DNA from: Azophilus sp965200465 | GTDB lineage: Bacteria; Pseudomonadota; Gammaproteobacteria; Pseudomonadales; Azotimanducaceae | NCBI GenBank assembly: GCA_965200465.1 | Contig: OZ241358.1 | Span: 930,001-994,000, forward strand | Direction of reading: 5' to 3' | DNA: 64,000 bases | Shown: positions 51,053 through 59,053 of the stretch, one piece after another | How the letters are laid out: each line of letters starts with the position of its first letter | Position numbering within the stretch: position 1 is the first letter of the stretch | Notes under the pieces: model-generated | Seen by the model: the letters and a program-made list of their open reading frames with translations, nothing else | Databases searched by the model: none | What the model was told of the DNA's origin: nothing | Translations under genes and position numbers: made by a program

Positions 51053-52484
51053 GGTCTGTCAACGCCGTCTGGATTGGCTCTTTAGCGCCGGCGTCCGCCA
51101 GCACCGCCGCCACGCAGGCGGTGAGCTTTCTGGCGGTGGCGATGTGCAGGAACTCGTTGGGGCCGTGGGCGTTGGACTTCGGCCCCAGCACCCCGGTCAC
51201 CATGAACTGCGCTTGGGGATAGGCGTCCCCCAGCATCTTCATGAAGGGGATGGTGCCGCCCATGCCCATGCTCATGGCCGGTTGGCCGAAGTAGCGGCGC
51301 GACGCCTGCTCCAAGGAGCGCTTCAGCCAAGGCGCCGTCTGCGGCGCATGCCAGCCGGTCTGCGGACGGTCCAGCTGAAATTGCACCTTGGCCCCGTGCG
51401 GCGGGTCCGCCTCCAGCAACGCTTTGACCTTGGCCGCGGCCTGCTCCGCGTCCAGGGAAGGCGGCAGCCGAAACACCAGCTTGGCGGCGGTGCCGGGGCG
51501 CAGCGTGTTGCCGGCGTCGCCGATGTCGGGAGCGCCGGCCAGCCCCACCGTCGCCAAGCTGGGCCGCCAGGTGTTGTTGATGAGCAGTTCGGCCGCGTCG
51601 GCATTCTCCGGCTGCGCCCCCTCCACCCAAGGAAAGCGGCTGACGATGCCGTCGCCGAGAGCCGCCGCCGCTTGCCGCAGTTCGGCCTTGGCGGCGAGCG
51701 GAATCTCGACCTGCAGGCACTGATGCAGTTCGCCGGTGGCGGCGTTCTCGACGCGCTCCAACAGGCCGCGCAGCAGGCGGAAGGAGGACGGAACGATGCC
51801 CCCGGCGGCGCCGGAGTGCTGGCCCTCGGTGAGGATTTCCACCCGCAGCACACCCGGCAGCATGCCGCGCAGGGAGCTGGTCACCCACAGTTGGTCGTAG
51901 TTGCCGCATTCGGCGTCCAGGCACACCACCAAGTCGGGTTGGCCGATGGTCTCCCGCAGGGCCTTGACGTAGAAGGGCAGGTCAAAGCTGCCGCTCTCCT
52001 CGCAGCCTTCGATCAAGACCACGCAGCGACCATGCGGCAGCCCGGCCTGCTCCAGGGCGGCAATGGCGGTCAGGGAGGCGAACAGCGCATAGCCGTCGTC
52101 GGCCCCGCCCCGCCCGTAAAGCTTGCCGTCACGCAGCACCGGCGTCCAAGGGGCGAGACCATGCGCCCAGCCAGTGAACTCCGGCTGCTTGTCGTAGTGG
52201 CCGTACAGCAGCACCTCGCCGGCGCCGCCGGTGGCGGGAATCTCCACAAGCAGCAGCGGCGTACGGCCCGGCAACTGATGAATCCGGCGCCTTTGCCGGG
52301 ACAGCGGCAGGGAGTCGCACCAGCGGTCCAGCAATTCCACGGCGGTGTGCATGTGGCCGTGTGCCTCCCAGTCCGGATCGAAGGCTGGGGACTTGTTGGG
52401 TATGGCGATGTATTCATGCAGCGCCGGCAGAATGCTGTTCCGCCAAATGCCGTCGGTGAATTGCAGAACCGGGTCTGAAGACAT
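51024..52484 (-). CDS. M20-family metallopeptidase / dipeptidase
   Basis: A 486-residue zinc-dependent dipeptidase or deacylase. Metal ligands are visible as LLYGHYDKQPE (His), GRGGADDGYALFA (bridging Asp), EGCEESGSFDLP (Glu pair), VVCLDAECG (Asp) and GPKSNAHGPNEFLHIATARK (last His). The inserted dimerisation domain lies between about residues 220 and 370. The sequence resembles carnosinase-like members of M20. ATG 52484 (MSSDPVLQF) is chosen; an ATG at 52535 is also in frame. It lies downstream of the BtuB-like gene. Confidence 0.92.
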   Translation of the reverse strand: MSSDPVLQFTDGIWRNSILPALHEYIAIPNKSPAFDPDWEAHGHMHTAVELLDRWCDSLPLSRQRRRIHQLPGRTPLLLVEIPATGGAGEVLLYGHYDKQPEFTGWAHGLAPWTPVLRDGKLYGRGGADDGYALFASLTAIAALEQAGLPHGRCVVLIEGCEESGSFDLPFYVKALRETIGQPDLVVCLDAECGNYDQLWVTSSLRGMLPGVLRVEILTEGQHSGAAGGIVPSSFRLLRGLLERVENAATGELHQCLQVEIPLAAKAELRQAAAALGDGIVSRFPWVEGAQPENADAAELLINNTWRPSLATVGLAGAPDIGDAGNTLRPGTAAKLVFRLPPSLDAEQAAAKVKALLEADPPHGAKVQFQLDRPQTGWHAPQTAPWLKRSLEQASRRYFGQPAMSMGMGGTIPFMKMLGDAYPQAQFMVTGVLGPKSNAHGPNEFLHIATARKLTACVAAVLADAGAKEPIQTALTDPSAAAGCSP

Positions 52485-52565
52485 GGGGGCCTCGCGCATG
52501 GGCGGCTCATCTTCACACATTTTGCTCCCATCCAAAATTGGATTCCATCGTGTGCGTCCGGCCCG

Positions 52566-54422
52566 TCACCAGCCCAGCTTCACCCCGAAGTAGGCGGCCC
52601 GTCCCGGCGTTTGGTAGCCCAGCACCTCCTCGTAGTTCTCATTCAGCAGGTTTTCGAGGCGCAGGGACAGCTCTAGGTTTGCCGTGGCCTTGAAGGCGGC
52701 CGCGGCGCGCAGCAATTGATGGCCCCGCAACGGCGCTCGTTGCGCTGGGAAGCTGGCGAAGCTGAAATCCTGCTGCCGGCCCACTAGGTGGGCGGCGGCC
52801 TGCAGCCGCCAAGAGCCGCGCTCATAGGCGGCGGACAGGTGGCCGGAGTGCTTGGGCCGGCGAATCTCCCGGCCGCCGTCGGCCTCCTTGGCGTCCACAT
52901 AGCCCCAGCCGGCGGAGAGATTGGCGTTGCCGAACTGGGCGGCGGCGGTCAGCTCCACGCCCTCCCGCCTGCTCCGGCCTTCTTGGTTGATGGCGGTGAA
53001 GCCGCCAAGGGCGGGGTCGAAGTGGAAGCCGTCGATCTCGTTTTTCAAGCGGTCCCGAAACAGGGTCAGCCCCAAGATGGCGGGGCCGATGGCGGTGCGG
53101 GCGCCGACGGAGAGGTGCTCATTGGTCTCCGGCCTGAGGTCCGGGTTGCCGATGAAGGTGTCCGGCGTGTAGCCGAAGCGCTCGAAGAAGGAGGGATTCT
53201 TGATGCCCTCGCCGTAGTTCAGCCATAGCTCCGTGCCCCCGGAGGCGCGGTAGCGCAGCGCGATGCGATGGGTCAGCACGTCCTTGAAGTCACTGTTGCC
53301 GTCCCGGCGCAGGGATGCCGACCAAGCCAAGCGCTCCCCGACCCGGCCGATGTGCTCCAAGCCAACGCTGGCGGCCTTCAGCCTTTGCTTTTGGTTGGGG
53401 TCGCCAAAGGGGGAGGCCGCGCCTTCTTGTGCGAACCGCTCCGCTTCGCGCTCCACGAAAGCAAGCGTTTCATGGGCTGGGCCGAAGCGGTAGCCGACGC
53501 TGTAGGCAGCCTTGAAGCGCCGGCCTTCGGTGGCGGTGGCCTCTCCCGCGGCGCTGCGGTCCGGGTTGTCCGTGGCTAGATGGTTCAGCTTGAACTGATG
53601 CCGCCAGCGCTCACCCTCCAGTTCGGCGGTCAGCCCGGCGAGCAGTTCGTCGTGCTCGGCTTGGCCGCCGCCGTCCGTGGGCAGAAAGTCGATGAAGGAG
53701 CTGGGGTCGTACTCCGACTCGGTGCGGCTTTGCCGCAGCAGGCCGGCCAGCCGCCAGCCTTCGCCCGCCCAACCGCCGCCAGCTTGCCAGCTTAGATGTT
53801 CGTAGCCGTCCCGCTCGCCGCCGCTGCGGGAGATGTTCACCCCGTTGGTGTCGGCGGCGAACGCCGCCAGGTTGTAGTGGCCGCGCTCGGAGCGGTCCGC
53901 CAACTGAATCCCCGCCCGGTGGCTTGCGAAGCTGCCGCCCTCGACGCTCAAGGTGCGCACCGGCCCGCTCGGCAGGGTGGAAAGGTGGATCACTCCGGCC
54001 AAGGCGTCGCTGCCCCAGAGAGCGCTTTGGGCGCCGGGCAGAAACTCAATGGCGCCGGCGGCGAAGGTCGTCAGGTGGGTGAAGTTGTATTCCGAACCGT
54101 TGGCCGGGTCATTGACTTCGATGCCGTCGATGAGCACCAGGGCATGGTTGGCCTCCGCCCCCCGCAGCCGCACTTGGGTGACGCCGCCGAAGCTGCCGGA
54201 CTGGCTGACCGCCAAGTTGGGCAGCAGCCGCAGCACATCGGCGCCAAGGGCGTTCCCAAGGCTTGGTTCAAGACGGGTCACCGGCAACACCGAGTCCTTG
54301 GCCGGCAGCCGATGGGCGGTGACCACCAAGGTCTCAATTTCGTCCGCGGCGGCGGGGAAACCGCTAGGTGCCAGGATGGCGGGAAGGAGGAGCAGGCAAG
54401 GGAACAGGGTTTTGCAACGCAT
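52566..54422 (-). CDS. btuB: BtuB-like TonB-dependent receptor, predicted cobalamin transporter
   Basis: A 618-residue outer-membrane receptor of BtuB size. Signal peptide (LFPCLLLLPAILAPSGFPAA), TonB box-like EIETLVVTAHR, plug motifs GVTQVRLRGAEANHALVLID, EFLPGAQSALWGSDALAGVI, then the barrel ending GRAAYFGVKLGW with terminal Trp. The cobalamin riboswitch directly upstream makes vitamin B12 or cobinamide uptake the likely function. ATG 54422 has GGAG eight bases upstream. Regulation: repressed when B12 is plentiful. Confidence 0.93.
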   Translation of the reverse strand: MRCKTLFPCLLLLPAILAPSGFPAAADEIETLVVTAHRLPAKDSVLPVTRLEPSLGNALGADVLRLLPNLAVSQSGSFGGVTQVRLRGAEANHALVLIDGIEVNDPANGSEYNFTHLTTFAAGAIEFLPGAQSALWGSDALAGVIHLSTLPSGPVRTLSVEGGSFASHRAGIQLADRSERGHYNLAAFAADTNGVNISRSGGERDGYEHLSWQAGGGWAGEGWRLAGLLRQSRTESEYDPSSFIDFLPTDGGGQAEHDELLAGLTAELEGERWRHQFKLNHLATDNPDRSAAGEATATEGRRFKAAYSVGYRFGPAHETLAFVEREAERFAQEGAASPFGDPNQKQRLKAASVGLEHIGRVGERLAWSASLRRDGNSDFKDVLTHRIALRYRASGGTELWLNYGEGIKNPSFFERFGYTPDTFIGNPDLRPETNEHLSVGARTAIGPAILGLTLFRDRLKNEIDGFHFDPALGGFTAINQEGRSRREGVELTAAAQFGNANLSAGWGYVDAKEADGGREIRRPKHSGHLSAAYERGSWRLQAAAHLVGRQQDFSFASFPAQRAPLRGHQLLRAAAAFKATANLELSLRLENLLNENYEEVLGYQTPGRAAYFGVKLGW

Positions 54423-54436
54423 GGGCGTCTCCAGCC

Positions 54437-54454
54437 GTCCGCCCACACCCGGGC
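54437..54454 (-). promoter_or_regulatory. hairpin near the btuB ribosome-binding site
   Basis: CCGCCC-GGGTGT-GGGCGG folds as a 6 bp GC stem between the riboswitch and the Shine-Dalgarno. It may be part of the expression platform controlling translation of btuB. Confidence 0.45.
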
Positions 54455-54471
54455 GGATATGAAGGTTGGAA

Positions 54472-54640
54472 ACGAGCCGGTCTCCGGGCTTGGGAGCCTG
54501 TTCCGCCATCGCCTTCCCACGCCAAGGGCGCAGTGGCTGGGCCTCAAAGGCCCCGGATGGCGTCTTCTCCGTTACCGTTGCGGGGGCAGCGCCGGACTTT
54601 CACCGGACTTCCCATGTACTCGCCTCCGCCCCGCAACCCT
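54472..54640 (-). ncRNA. cobalamin riboswitch
   Basis: On the minus strand the conserved core is nearly exact: GGGAAGTCCGGTGAAAGTCC, then GGCGCTGCCCCCGCAACGGT-AAC, a variable arm, the B12-box region CCACTGCGCCC...GGCGTGGGAAGGCG, and AGCCCGGAGACCGGC. The element ends about 50 bases before the btuB ATG. Such RNAs bind adenosyl- or related cobalamins and switch off the downstream gene. The 5' boundary near 54640 is approximate. Confidence 0.95.
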
Positions 54641-54756
54641 TGCGGGACGGCGGCAGTTTACATCAAGATTGCCGACGGAATAGCCAAGAGGCGTCGTCTT
54701 GAGGATGGTTTGCCGTGCCGACCTGGAGTGTTCGGCAGGCTGGCGGAGGGCCTGAA

Positions 54757-56181
54757 ATGGTGAAGCAAGCGATGGCGCCGGTTGGCGGCCGGCATGTGCG
54801 GATGCTGGTGGCGGGGTCCGGGGCGCCGGCGTTGCTCCTGCACGGCTCGCCGAGCAACGCGGATTCGCTGCTGCCCTTGGTGGAGCGCCTGCAGCGGGAC
54901 TTTTTGGTGATCGCCCCGGACACGCCCGGCAACGGCGCCTCGGAGCCCTTGTTGCCGGAGGCGCCGCAAGCGGAGCGGTACGCGGACGCCTTGGCGGCCC
55001 TGTTGGATGTGCTGAAGTTGCCGCAGGTGGCGGTTTACGGCTTCCACACCGGCGCGGTGTTCGCCGCCGAGTTGGCCGGGCGGCATCCCACTCGGGTCAG
55101 GGCGGCGGTCTGCGACGGCTTGCCTCTGTGGACCGAAGCGGAGGCCGCGCAGCTCGATGAATCCTACCTTGCGCCTCTAACGCCGCAGTGGGACGGCGCC
55201 CATTTGGCCGCCCTTTGGTCGCGCATCATCGATCAGAACTGGCGCTTCCCTTGGCATCTGCGGGAGGCTGGACAGCGGCTCAACCGCGACCTTGACGACA
55301 TTGACCGGCTGCACAGCCAAGCGCTGGGGCTGCTGTACGCCGGCAACCCCTACCGCGTCCCCTACGCCGCCGCCCTCAAGGCCGACGGGCAGCCGCGCCT
55401 GCAGCGCCTGCGCACGCCGACCTTGGTGATGGCGGCCAAGGCGGATGTGCTGTCGCAACATTTGCCGCGGGTGCCGCCAAGCCGGTGGGTCCAGGTGGAG
55501 CACTGCGAGGACGCCGAGCAGGTCGCCGCAATGACGGAGGACTGGTTCAAGCGCCATGCGCCGGCCCCGGCGAAGCTGGCCCTGCCGCCGGCGCAGCGCC
55601 GCTTCGTCGATGTCGGCCAGGGCCAGCTCTATGTGGAGGGCCATGCCGACGCCGGCGCCCTTTGGCTGCACGACGCCGGGGAGTCCTCGGCCCAAGCCCC
55701 AAAGGACGAGGCGGCGTTGCGCTTGGACTTGCCCGGCCACGGCCTCAGCACCGCCCCTTGGCCGGAAACCGCTGAGGAGGTTAGGGAACTGCTGATGCAG
55801 GGCATTGAAGCCGCCGGCTTGGACGTGCGCAACTGCCGTCTTCAAGGGCGGGGCCTTGGCCGGCAACTAGCCAACTTGCTCAGCGGCAAAGGAAGCGGCT
55901 TGGCAGCGCAGCCGATGGAGATTCCCGACGTCGCCCCCCGCTGGGACGGCGCCCATCTGCTGGCGGCTTGGCACTTCTGCCGCTTCCGCAGCCAGTACCA
56001 GCCTTGGTTCCGGCGCGGACCGGGCGCCCGCCTGGAAGCGCCCCTGCCGTCAGCGGCGGCGCTGCAGCAAAAAACTTTGGACGTGCTGTGCGCTGGACGG
56101 GAAACCTTGGCGCGAACACTACCCTACAGTCATTCGGCCCCTCGCCCCGATGACGTTCGCTTTCAACCCACCCGCAGTTGA
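54757..56181 (+). CDS. tandem alpha/beta-hydrolase-like protein lacking the usual nucleophile
   Basis: A 474-residue protein. Residues 1-285 form an alpha/beta-hydrolase domain with ALLLHGSPSNADSLLPLVER and VIAPDTPGNGASEPLLP, but the nucleophile elbow reads VAVYGFHTGAVFAAELAG, with His where Ser, Asp or Cys is expected. Residues 290-474 repeat much of the fold (LYVEGHADAGALWLHDAGES, LRLDLPGHGLSTAPWPETAE, elbow CRLQGRGLGRQLAN). The block WDGAHLAALWSRII...FPWHLR in the first domain recurs as WDGAHLLAAWHFCR...QPWFRR in the second, showing an internal duplication. ATG 54757 has GGAGGGCCTGAA upstream; a GTG at 54715 is less likely. The function is unknown. Confidence 0.75.
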   Translation: MVKQAMAPVGGRHVRMLVAGSGAPALLLHGSPSNADSLLPLVERLQRDFLVIAPDTPGNGASEPLLPEAPQAERYADALAALLDVLKLPQVAVYGFHTGAVFAAELAGRHPTRVRAAVCDGLPLWTEAEAAQLDESYLAPLTPQWDGAHLAALWSRIIDQNWRFPWHLREAGQRLNRDLDDIDRLHSQALGLLYAGNPYRVPYAAALKADGQPRLQRLRTPTLVMAAKADVLSQHLPRVPPSRWVQVEHCEDAEQVAAMTEDWFKRHAPAPAKLALPPAQRRFVDVGQGQLYVEGHADAGALWLHDAGESSAQAPKDEAALRLDLPGHGLSTAPWPETAEEVRELLMQGIEAAGLDVRNCRLQGRGLGRQLANLLSGKGSGLAAQPMEIPDVAPRWDGAHLLAAWHFCRFRSQYQPWFRRGPGARLEAPLPSAAALQQKTLDVLCAGRETLARTLPYSHSAPRPDDVRFQPTRS

Positions 56182-56235
56182 AGCTGAGTTGTTGTGTTAC
56201 CATCACAGTCCCCTCGCTAATAGGAGTCAAGAAGC

Positions 56236-56439
56236 ATGAAAAAACGCGCCCGTAGAGCAGCCAGCGCTCCCACCGACGCCGACCAACTCAACGAAGTGCC
56301 TGTGCATGACGAAGCGCCTGTGCATGTCACCCCCAATGGTGGCCGCTATGTCCTCGGCAAGGACTTGGTCCGTAGTCGCGGCTTTCAAGAGGCCGTCAAG
56401 TCCATGAAAAACATTGAGGCCAACAGCCGCGGCAAATGA
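56236..56439 (+). CDS. small basic/acidic protein of unknown function
   Basis: A 67-residue protein starting MKKRARRAASAPTDADQLNE. It contains a short repeat (VPVHDE-APVHVT) and a C-terminal KDLVRSRGFQEAVKSMKNIE that is probably helical. ATG 56236 has AGGAG nine bases upstream, and a Rho-independent terminator follows at 56525-56547, so it looks like a genuine monocistronic gene. No family is recognised. Confidence 0.6.
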   Translation: MKKRARRAASAPTDADQLNEVPVHDEAPVHVTPNGGRYVLGKDLVRSRGFQEAVKSMKNIEANSRGK

Positions 56440-56524
56440 CCGCCTCGCAAGGTGAAGCCGTAGCCTTACTGCTCGGTCACGGCCGAAGCCCGTACAGCTT
56501 ATGAACCTAGGCTTGCTGGTGCTG

Positions 56525-56547
56525 CCCGCTTTGGCGGGTACCTTTTT
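56525..56547 (+). terminator. Rho-independent terminator after the 67-residue gene
   Basis: CCCGC-TTTG-GCGGG stem-loop followed by TACC and five T. It is the clearest intrinsic terminator in the window. Confidence 0.75.
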
Positions 56548-56652
56548 CTAACCCGCACCTTTCTATTCCGCTACCAAATAAAAAGGGAATCGGGCTATCG
56601 CCTATTTTTCAAATCCGCTTTAACAGGAGTAGCACTGGCAAGCGTTGCGCGG

Positions 56653-57156
56653 TTGGTTGTTTTTCTATGTGAGACAAACTTCCCTAGGTTTGAGGCTTGT
56701 TGGATCAAGTATGCTCCATTTGAGCACTCTGGCTTGGTGGCTTTTAGTGCTGTGCTGGCGTTGGCAATTCCGCCACTACTGAACAAATTCTTTGGCAAGG
56801 ACTGGTCAGCAAAAAAGGCAGCGCAGGCGAATGGGGATTTGGTTGAACTCGTCATGCAGGAATCCTTGGATCGCCAAGTGCTGGTGGAGTTAACGACGCA
56901 ATTAGGCAAGTCCTACGTCGGGTTGGCGAGAGGGAGCGGTGTGTCTGCACAGGGAGATGCCGATCTGTCGCTGATGCCTCTAGCCAGTGGTTATCGTGAC
57001 AAGGACACTCACCGATTGGTTTTCACAACGCATTATGCGAGTGTCATTAAAAATTTCCATGGCGACGTGGAGGATTTTCGAGTGGTGCTGCCCAGAGCGG
57101 AGATCGCATCCGCCCGCATATTCCATCCTGAAGTGTATCGGGATCTGCAGGATTAG
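56653..57156 (+). CDS. hypothetical membrane protein, start codon unclear
   Basis: From TTG 56653 the frame gives 167 residues with a hydrophobic helix (SGLVAFSAVLALAIPPLLNK) and a soluble C-terminal part (ELVMQESLDRQVLVELTTQL, RLVFTTHYASVIKNFHGDVE). Upstream codons in the same frame also look coding (TFLFRYQIKRESGYRLFFKS then ALTGVALASVARLVVFLCE, another membrane helix), back to the terminator at 56547. No ATG, GTG or TTG occurs there with a fitting Shine-Dalgarno. AGGAG at 56623 is followed five bases later by an in-frame CTG. The true start is thus likely upstream of 56653. Confidence 0.55.
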   Translation: MVVFLCETNFPRFEACWIKYAPFEHSGLVAFSAVLALAIPPLLNKFFGKDWSAKKAAQANGDLVELVMQESLDRQVLVELTTQLGKSYVGLARGSGVSAQGDADLSLMPLASGYRDKDTHRLVFTTHYASVIKNFHGDVEDFRVVLPRAEIASARIFHPEVYRDLQD

Positions 57157-57280
57157 AAACCAGAATGCAAGTTCGGTACCCCCTAATCCCCCCGCAACAC
57201 GCCTGAATCGACCAAGGCGGGCTGCCCTTCGGCCCGTAGGGTAAAATGCCGCCCCTTCGGGCAAAGGGTTGTGGAACAGG

Positions 57281-58507
57281 ATGCAGGACGCCTTCGGCAA
57301 CCGGCGCTGGATCATGGCGCTGGCGTTGTTCGCCTGCGCCTTGGTGGGCTTCAGCTTGGGCGTCTCCCTCAGCGAGCGGCCCGATGTGGTCAACAGTGGG
57401 CTGCTGACCAAGGCGTACTACAGCTTGGGGCTGTTCGTGGTGGGCGGGCTGGACATCGGCACTCCGGTGGGCGGGCCGTTGCTCGGCCGCGTCCTGCTGT
57501 GGATTGCCTACTTCGGAGCGCCCATTCTCACGGCGTCGGCGGTGATCGAGACCTTGGCGCGGGTGCTTTCTCCGGGCCGCTGGCAGTTTCGGCGCCTGTC
57601 CAACCACATCGTGGTGATGGGCGGCGGCGGCCTGACGGACAGCTACCTGCGGGTGCTGCGCAAGCACTTTCCGCGCAAGCGGGCGGTGGTGGTGCAGAAG
57701 CGCATCGAGTTCGTGCGCCGCCAGGAATTGGAGCAGACCTACGACGTCACCGTCGTCATCGGCGACATCACCCATGACTTCATGCTCAAGGCGCTGCGCC
57801 TAGCCTACGCCAGCAAGGTGGTGCTGCTGGGGGAGCGGGACTTTCACGCCTACGAGGCCGCCAGCAAGATGCTGGCGCAGTTCCCCCACTTGGCCAGCAA
57901 CTTGGTGCTGCGCTGCCAAAGCCTGCGCTTCATGCGCACGATGGACCAGACCGAGCTCGCCAGCCGCTTGGTGGTGTTCAACGCCTACCACTTGGCGGCG
58001 GAGGGACTGGTGCGGGAGCAGTTGGTCACCCACTTCCGCAAGACCAAGGCGCTGGATGCGGTGGTGCTGGCCGGCTTCGGCCTGTTCGGGCAATCGGTTC
58101 TGGAGGAGCTGCAAAGCCACGCTGAGGAGCTGCTTTCCGTGGTGGCGCTGATCGACAAGGACGCGCACCGGCGGGTGGATGTGGCGGAGGAGCAGCAGAA
58201 GATCGGCGGCGCCTACCGCAAGCAGATCTTCCAGGGAGACATCGCCCACCCGGAAATCTGGCGGCGGGTGGAGGCGGAGATAGACCTAAGCGCCGCCCAG
58301 CCCACGGTGATCTTCGGCACCGGCAGCATCGAGGACAACCTGCGCACCGCCCTCTGGCTGAAGCGGCGGCATCCCAACGCCCATGTCTTCGCCCGCACCG
58401 ACGACGCCTCCAGCCTAGCACTGGAGGTCGGCGCGGAGCGAGGCGTCAACTACTTCAGCCTCAAGCAGCTAATCGAGGACAACATGCCGCTGGAGTGGCT
58501 GGATTGA
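57281..58507 (+). CDS. RCK/TrkA-N protein with channel-like membrane domain
   Basis: A 408-residue protein. The N-terminus has two membrane helices (WIMALALFACALVGFSLGVS; LLWIAYFGAPILTASAVIET) flanking a re-entrant-like segment AYYSLGLFVVGGLDIGTPVG, as in a two-helix K+ channel but with GGLDIGTP instead of TVGYG. Two RCK-like Rossmann domains follow: LSNHIVVMGGGGLTDSYLRV near residue 105 and ALDAVVLAGFGLFGQSVLEE near residue 255, with GDIAHPEIWRRVEAEIDL. These would bind NAD(H) or nucleotides and gate ion flux. ATG 57281 or TTG 57269 may be used. A TAAAAT at 57242 is a possible -10. Confidence 0.82.
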   Translation: MQDAFGNRRWIMALALFACALVGFSLGVSLSERPDVVNSGLLTKAYYSLGLFVVGGLDIGTPVGGPLLGRVLLWIAYFGAPILTASAVIETLARVLSPGRWQFRRLSNHIVVMGGGGLTDSYLRVLRKHFPRKRAVVVQKRIEFVRRQELEQTYDVTVVIGDITHDFMLKALRLAYASKVVLLGERDFHAYEAASKMLAQFPHLASNLVLRCQSLRFMRTMDQTELASRLVVFNAYHLAAEGLVREQLVTHFRKTKALDAVVLAGFGLFGQSVLEELQSHAEELLSVVALIDKDAHRRVDVAEEQQKIGGAYRKQIFQGDIAHPEIWRRVEAEIDLSAAQPTVIFGTGSIEDNLRTALWLKRRHPNAHVFARTDDASSLALEVGAERGVNYFSLKQLIEDNMPLEWLD

Positions 58508-58564
58508 CAGGGCGGCAGGCGCACTGCTGCGGGGCCGGCCCGAGCGGAGGCGGAGGGGTTTAAC

Positions 58565-58921
58565 GTGGCCGGCGTCGTCGTTCGGGTGCTCATCACCGCC
58601 TTGGGCCTCTACGTGGCGGCGGCGCTGGTGCCCGGCATTGAGGTGGACAGCCCCGACGTCTTCATTTGGGCGGCCATTGCGCTGGGCGTCATCAACGTGC
58701 TGGTGCGCCCGCTGATCGTGCTGCTGACGCTGCCGGTCAGCCTGTTCACCCTTGGCGGCTTTCTGCTGGTCATCAATGCCGCCATGCTGAACTTGGCGGA
58801 CTGGTTTGTGGATGGGCTGCATGTGCGGGGCTTCTTCAGCGCCCTGTTCGGCGCCTTGATCGTCAGTGTGGTGAACTGGGCGACCAACGCCATCGTGCGC
58901 AGCAAGGAAGGCGATCAATAG
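58565..58921 (+). CDS. phage-holin-4-family membrane protein (DUF/Phage_holin_4_2)
   Basis: A 118-residue protein with four membrane helices (VVVRVLITALGLYVAAALVP, AAIALGVINVLVRPLIVLLT, LFTLGGFLLVINAAMLNLAD, FFSALFGALIVSVVNWATNA). The N-V-L-V-R-P motif is typical of this widespread chromosomal family, which despite its name is not usually linked to phages. GTG 58565 follows GGAGGGGTTTAAC. It may be co-transcribed with the channel-like gene 57 bp upstream. Function unknown. Confidence 0.9.
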   Translation: MAGVVVRVLITALGLYVAAALVPGIEVDSPDVFIWAAIALGVINVLVRPLIVLLTLPVSLFTLGGFLLVINAAMLNLADWFVDGLHVRGFFSALFGALIVSVVNWATNAIVRSKEGDQ

Positions 58922-59053
58922 CCGTTGGGAAACGCGACTGTGCGCCAACCGCCCGCCGGGTCCCCAAAGCCGGGGCCAGCATGGCCATTCCCCCCAATAT
59001 TTCCCCCCAATGCAAATGGACGCCTCAATTCGCAAAACCCTCAGAGGCGGTGC

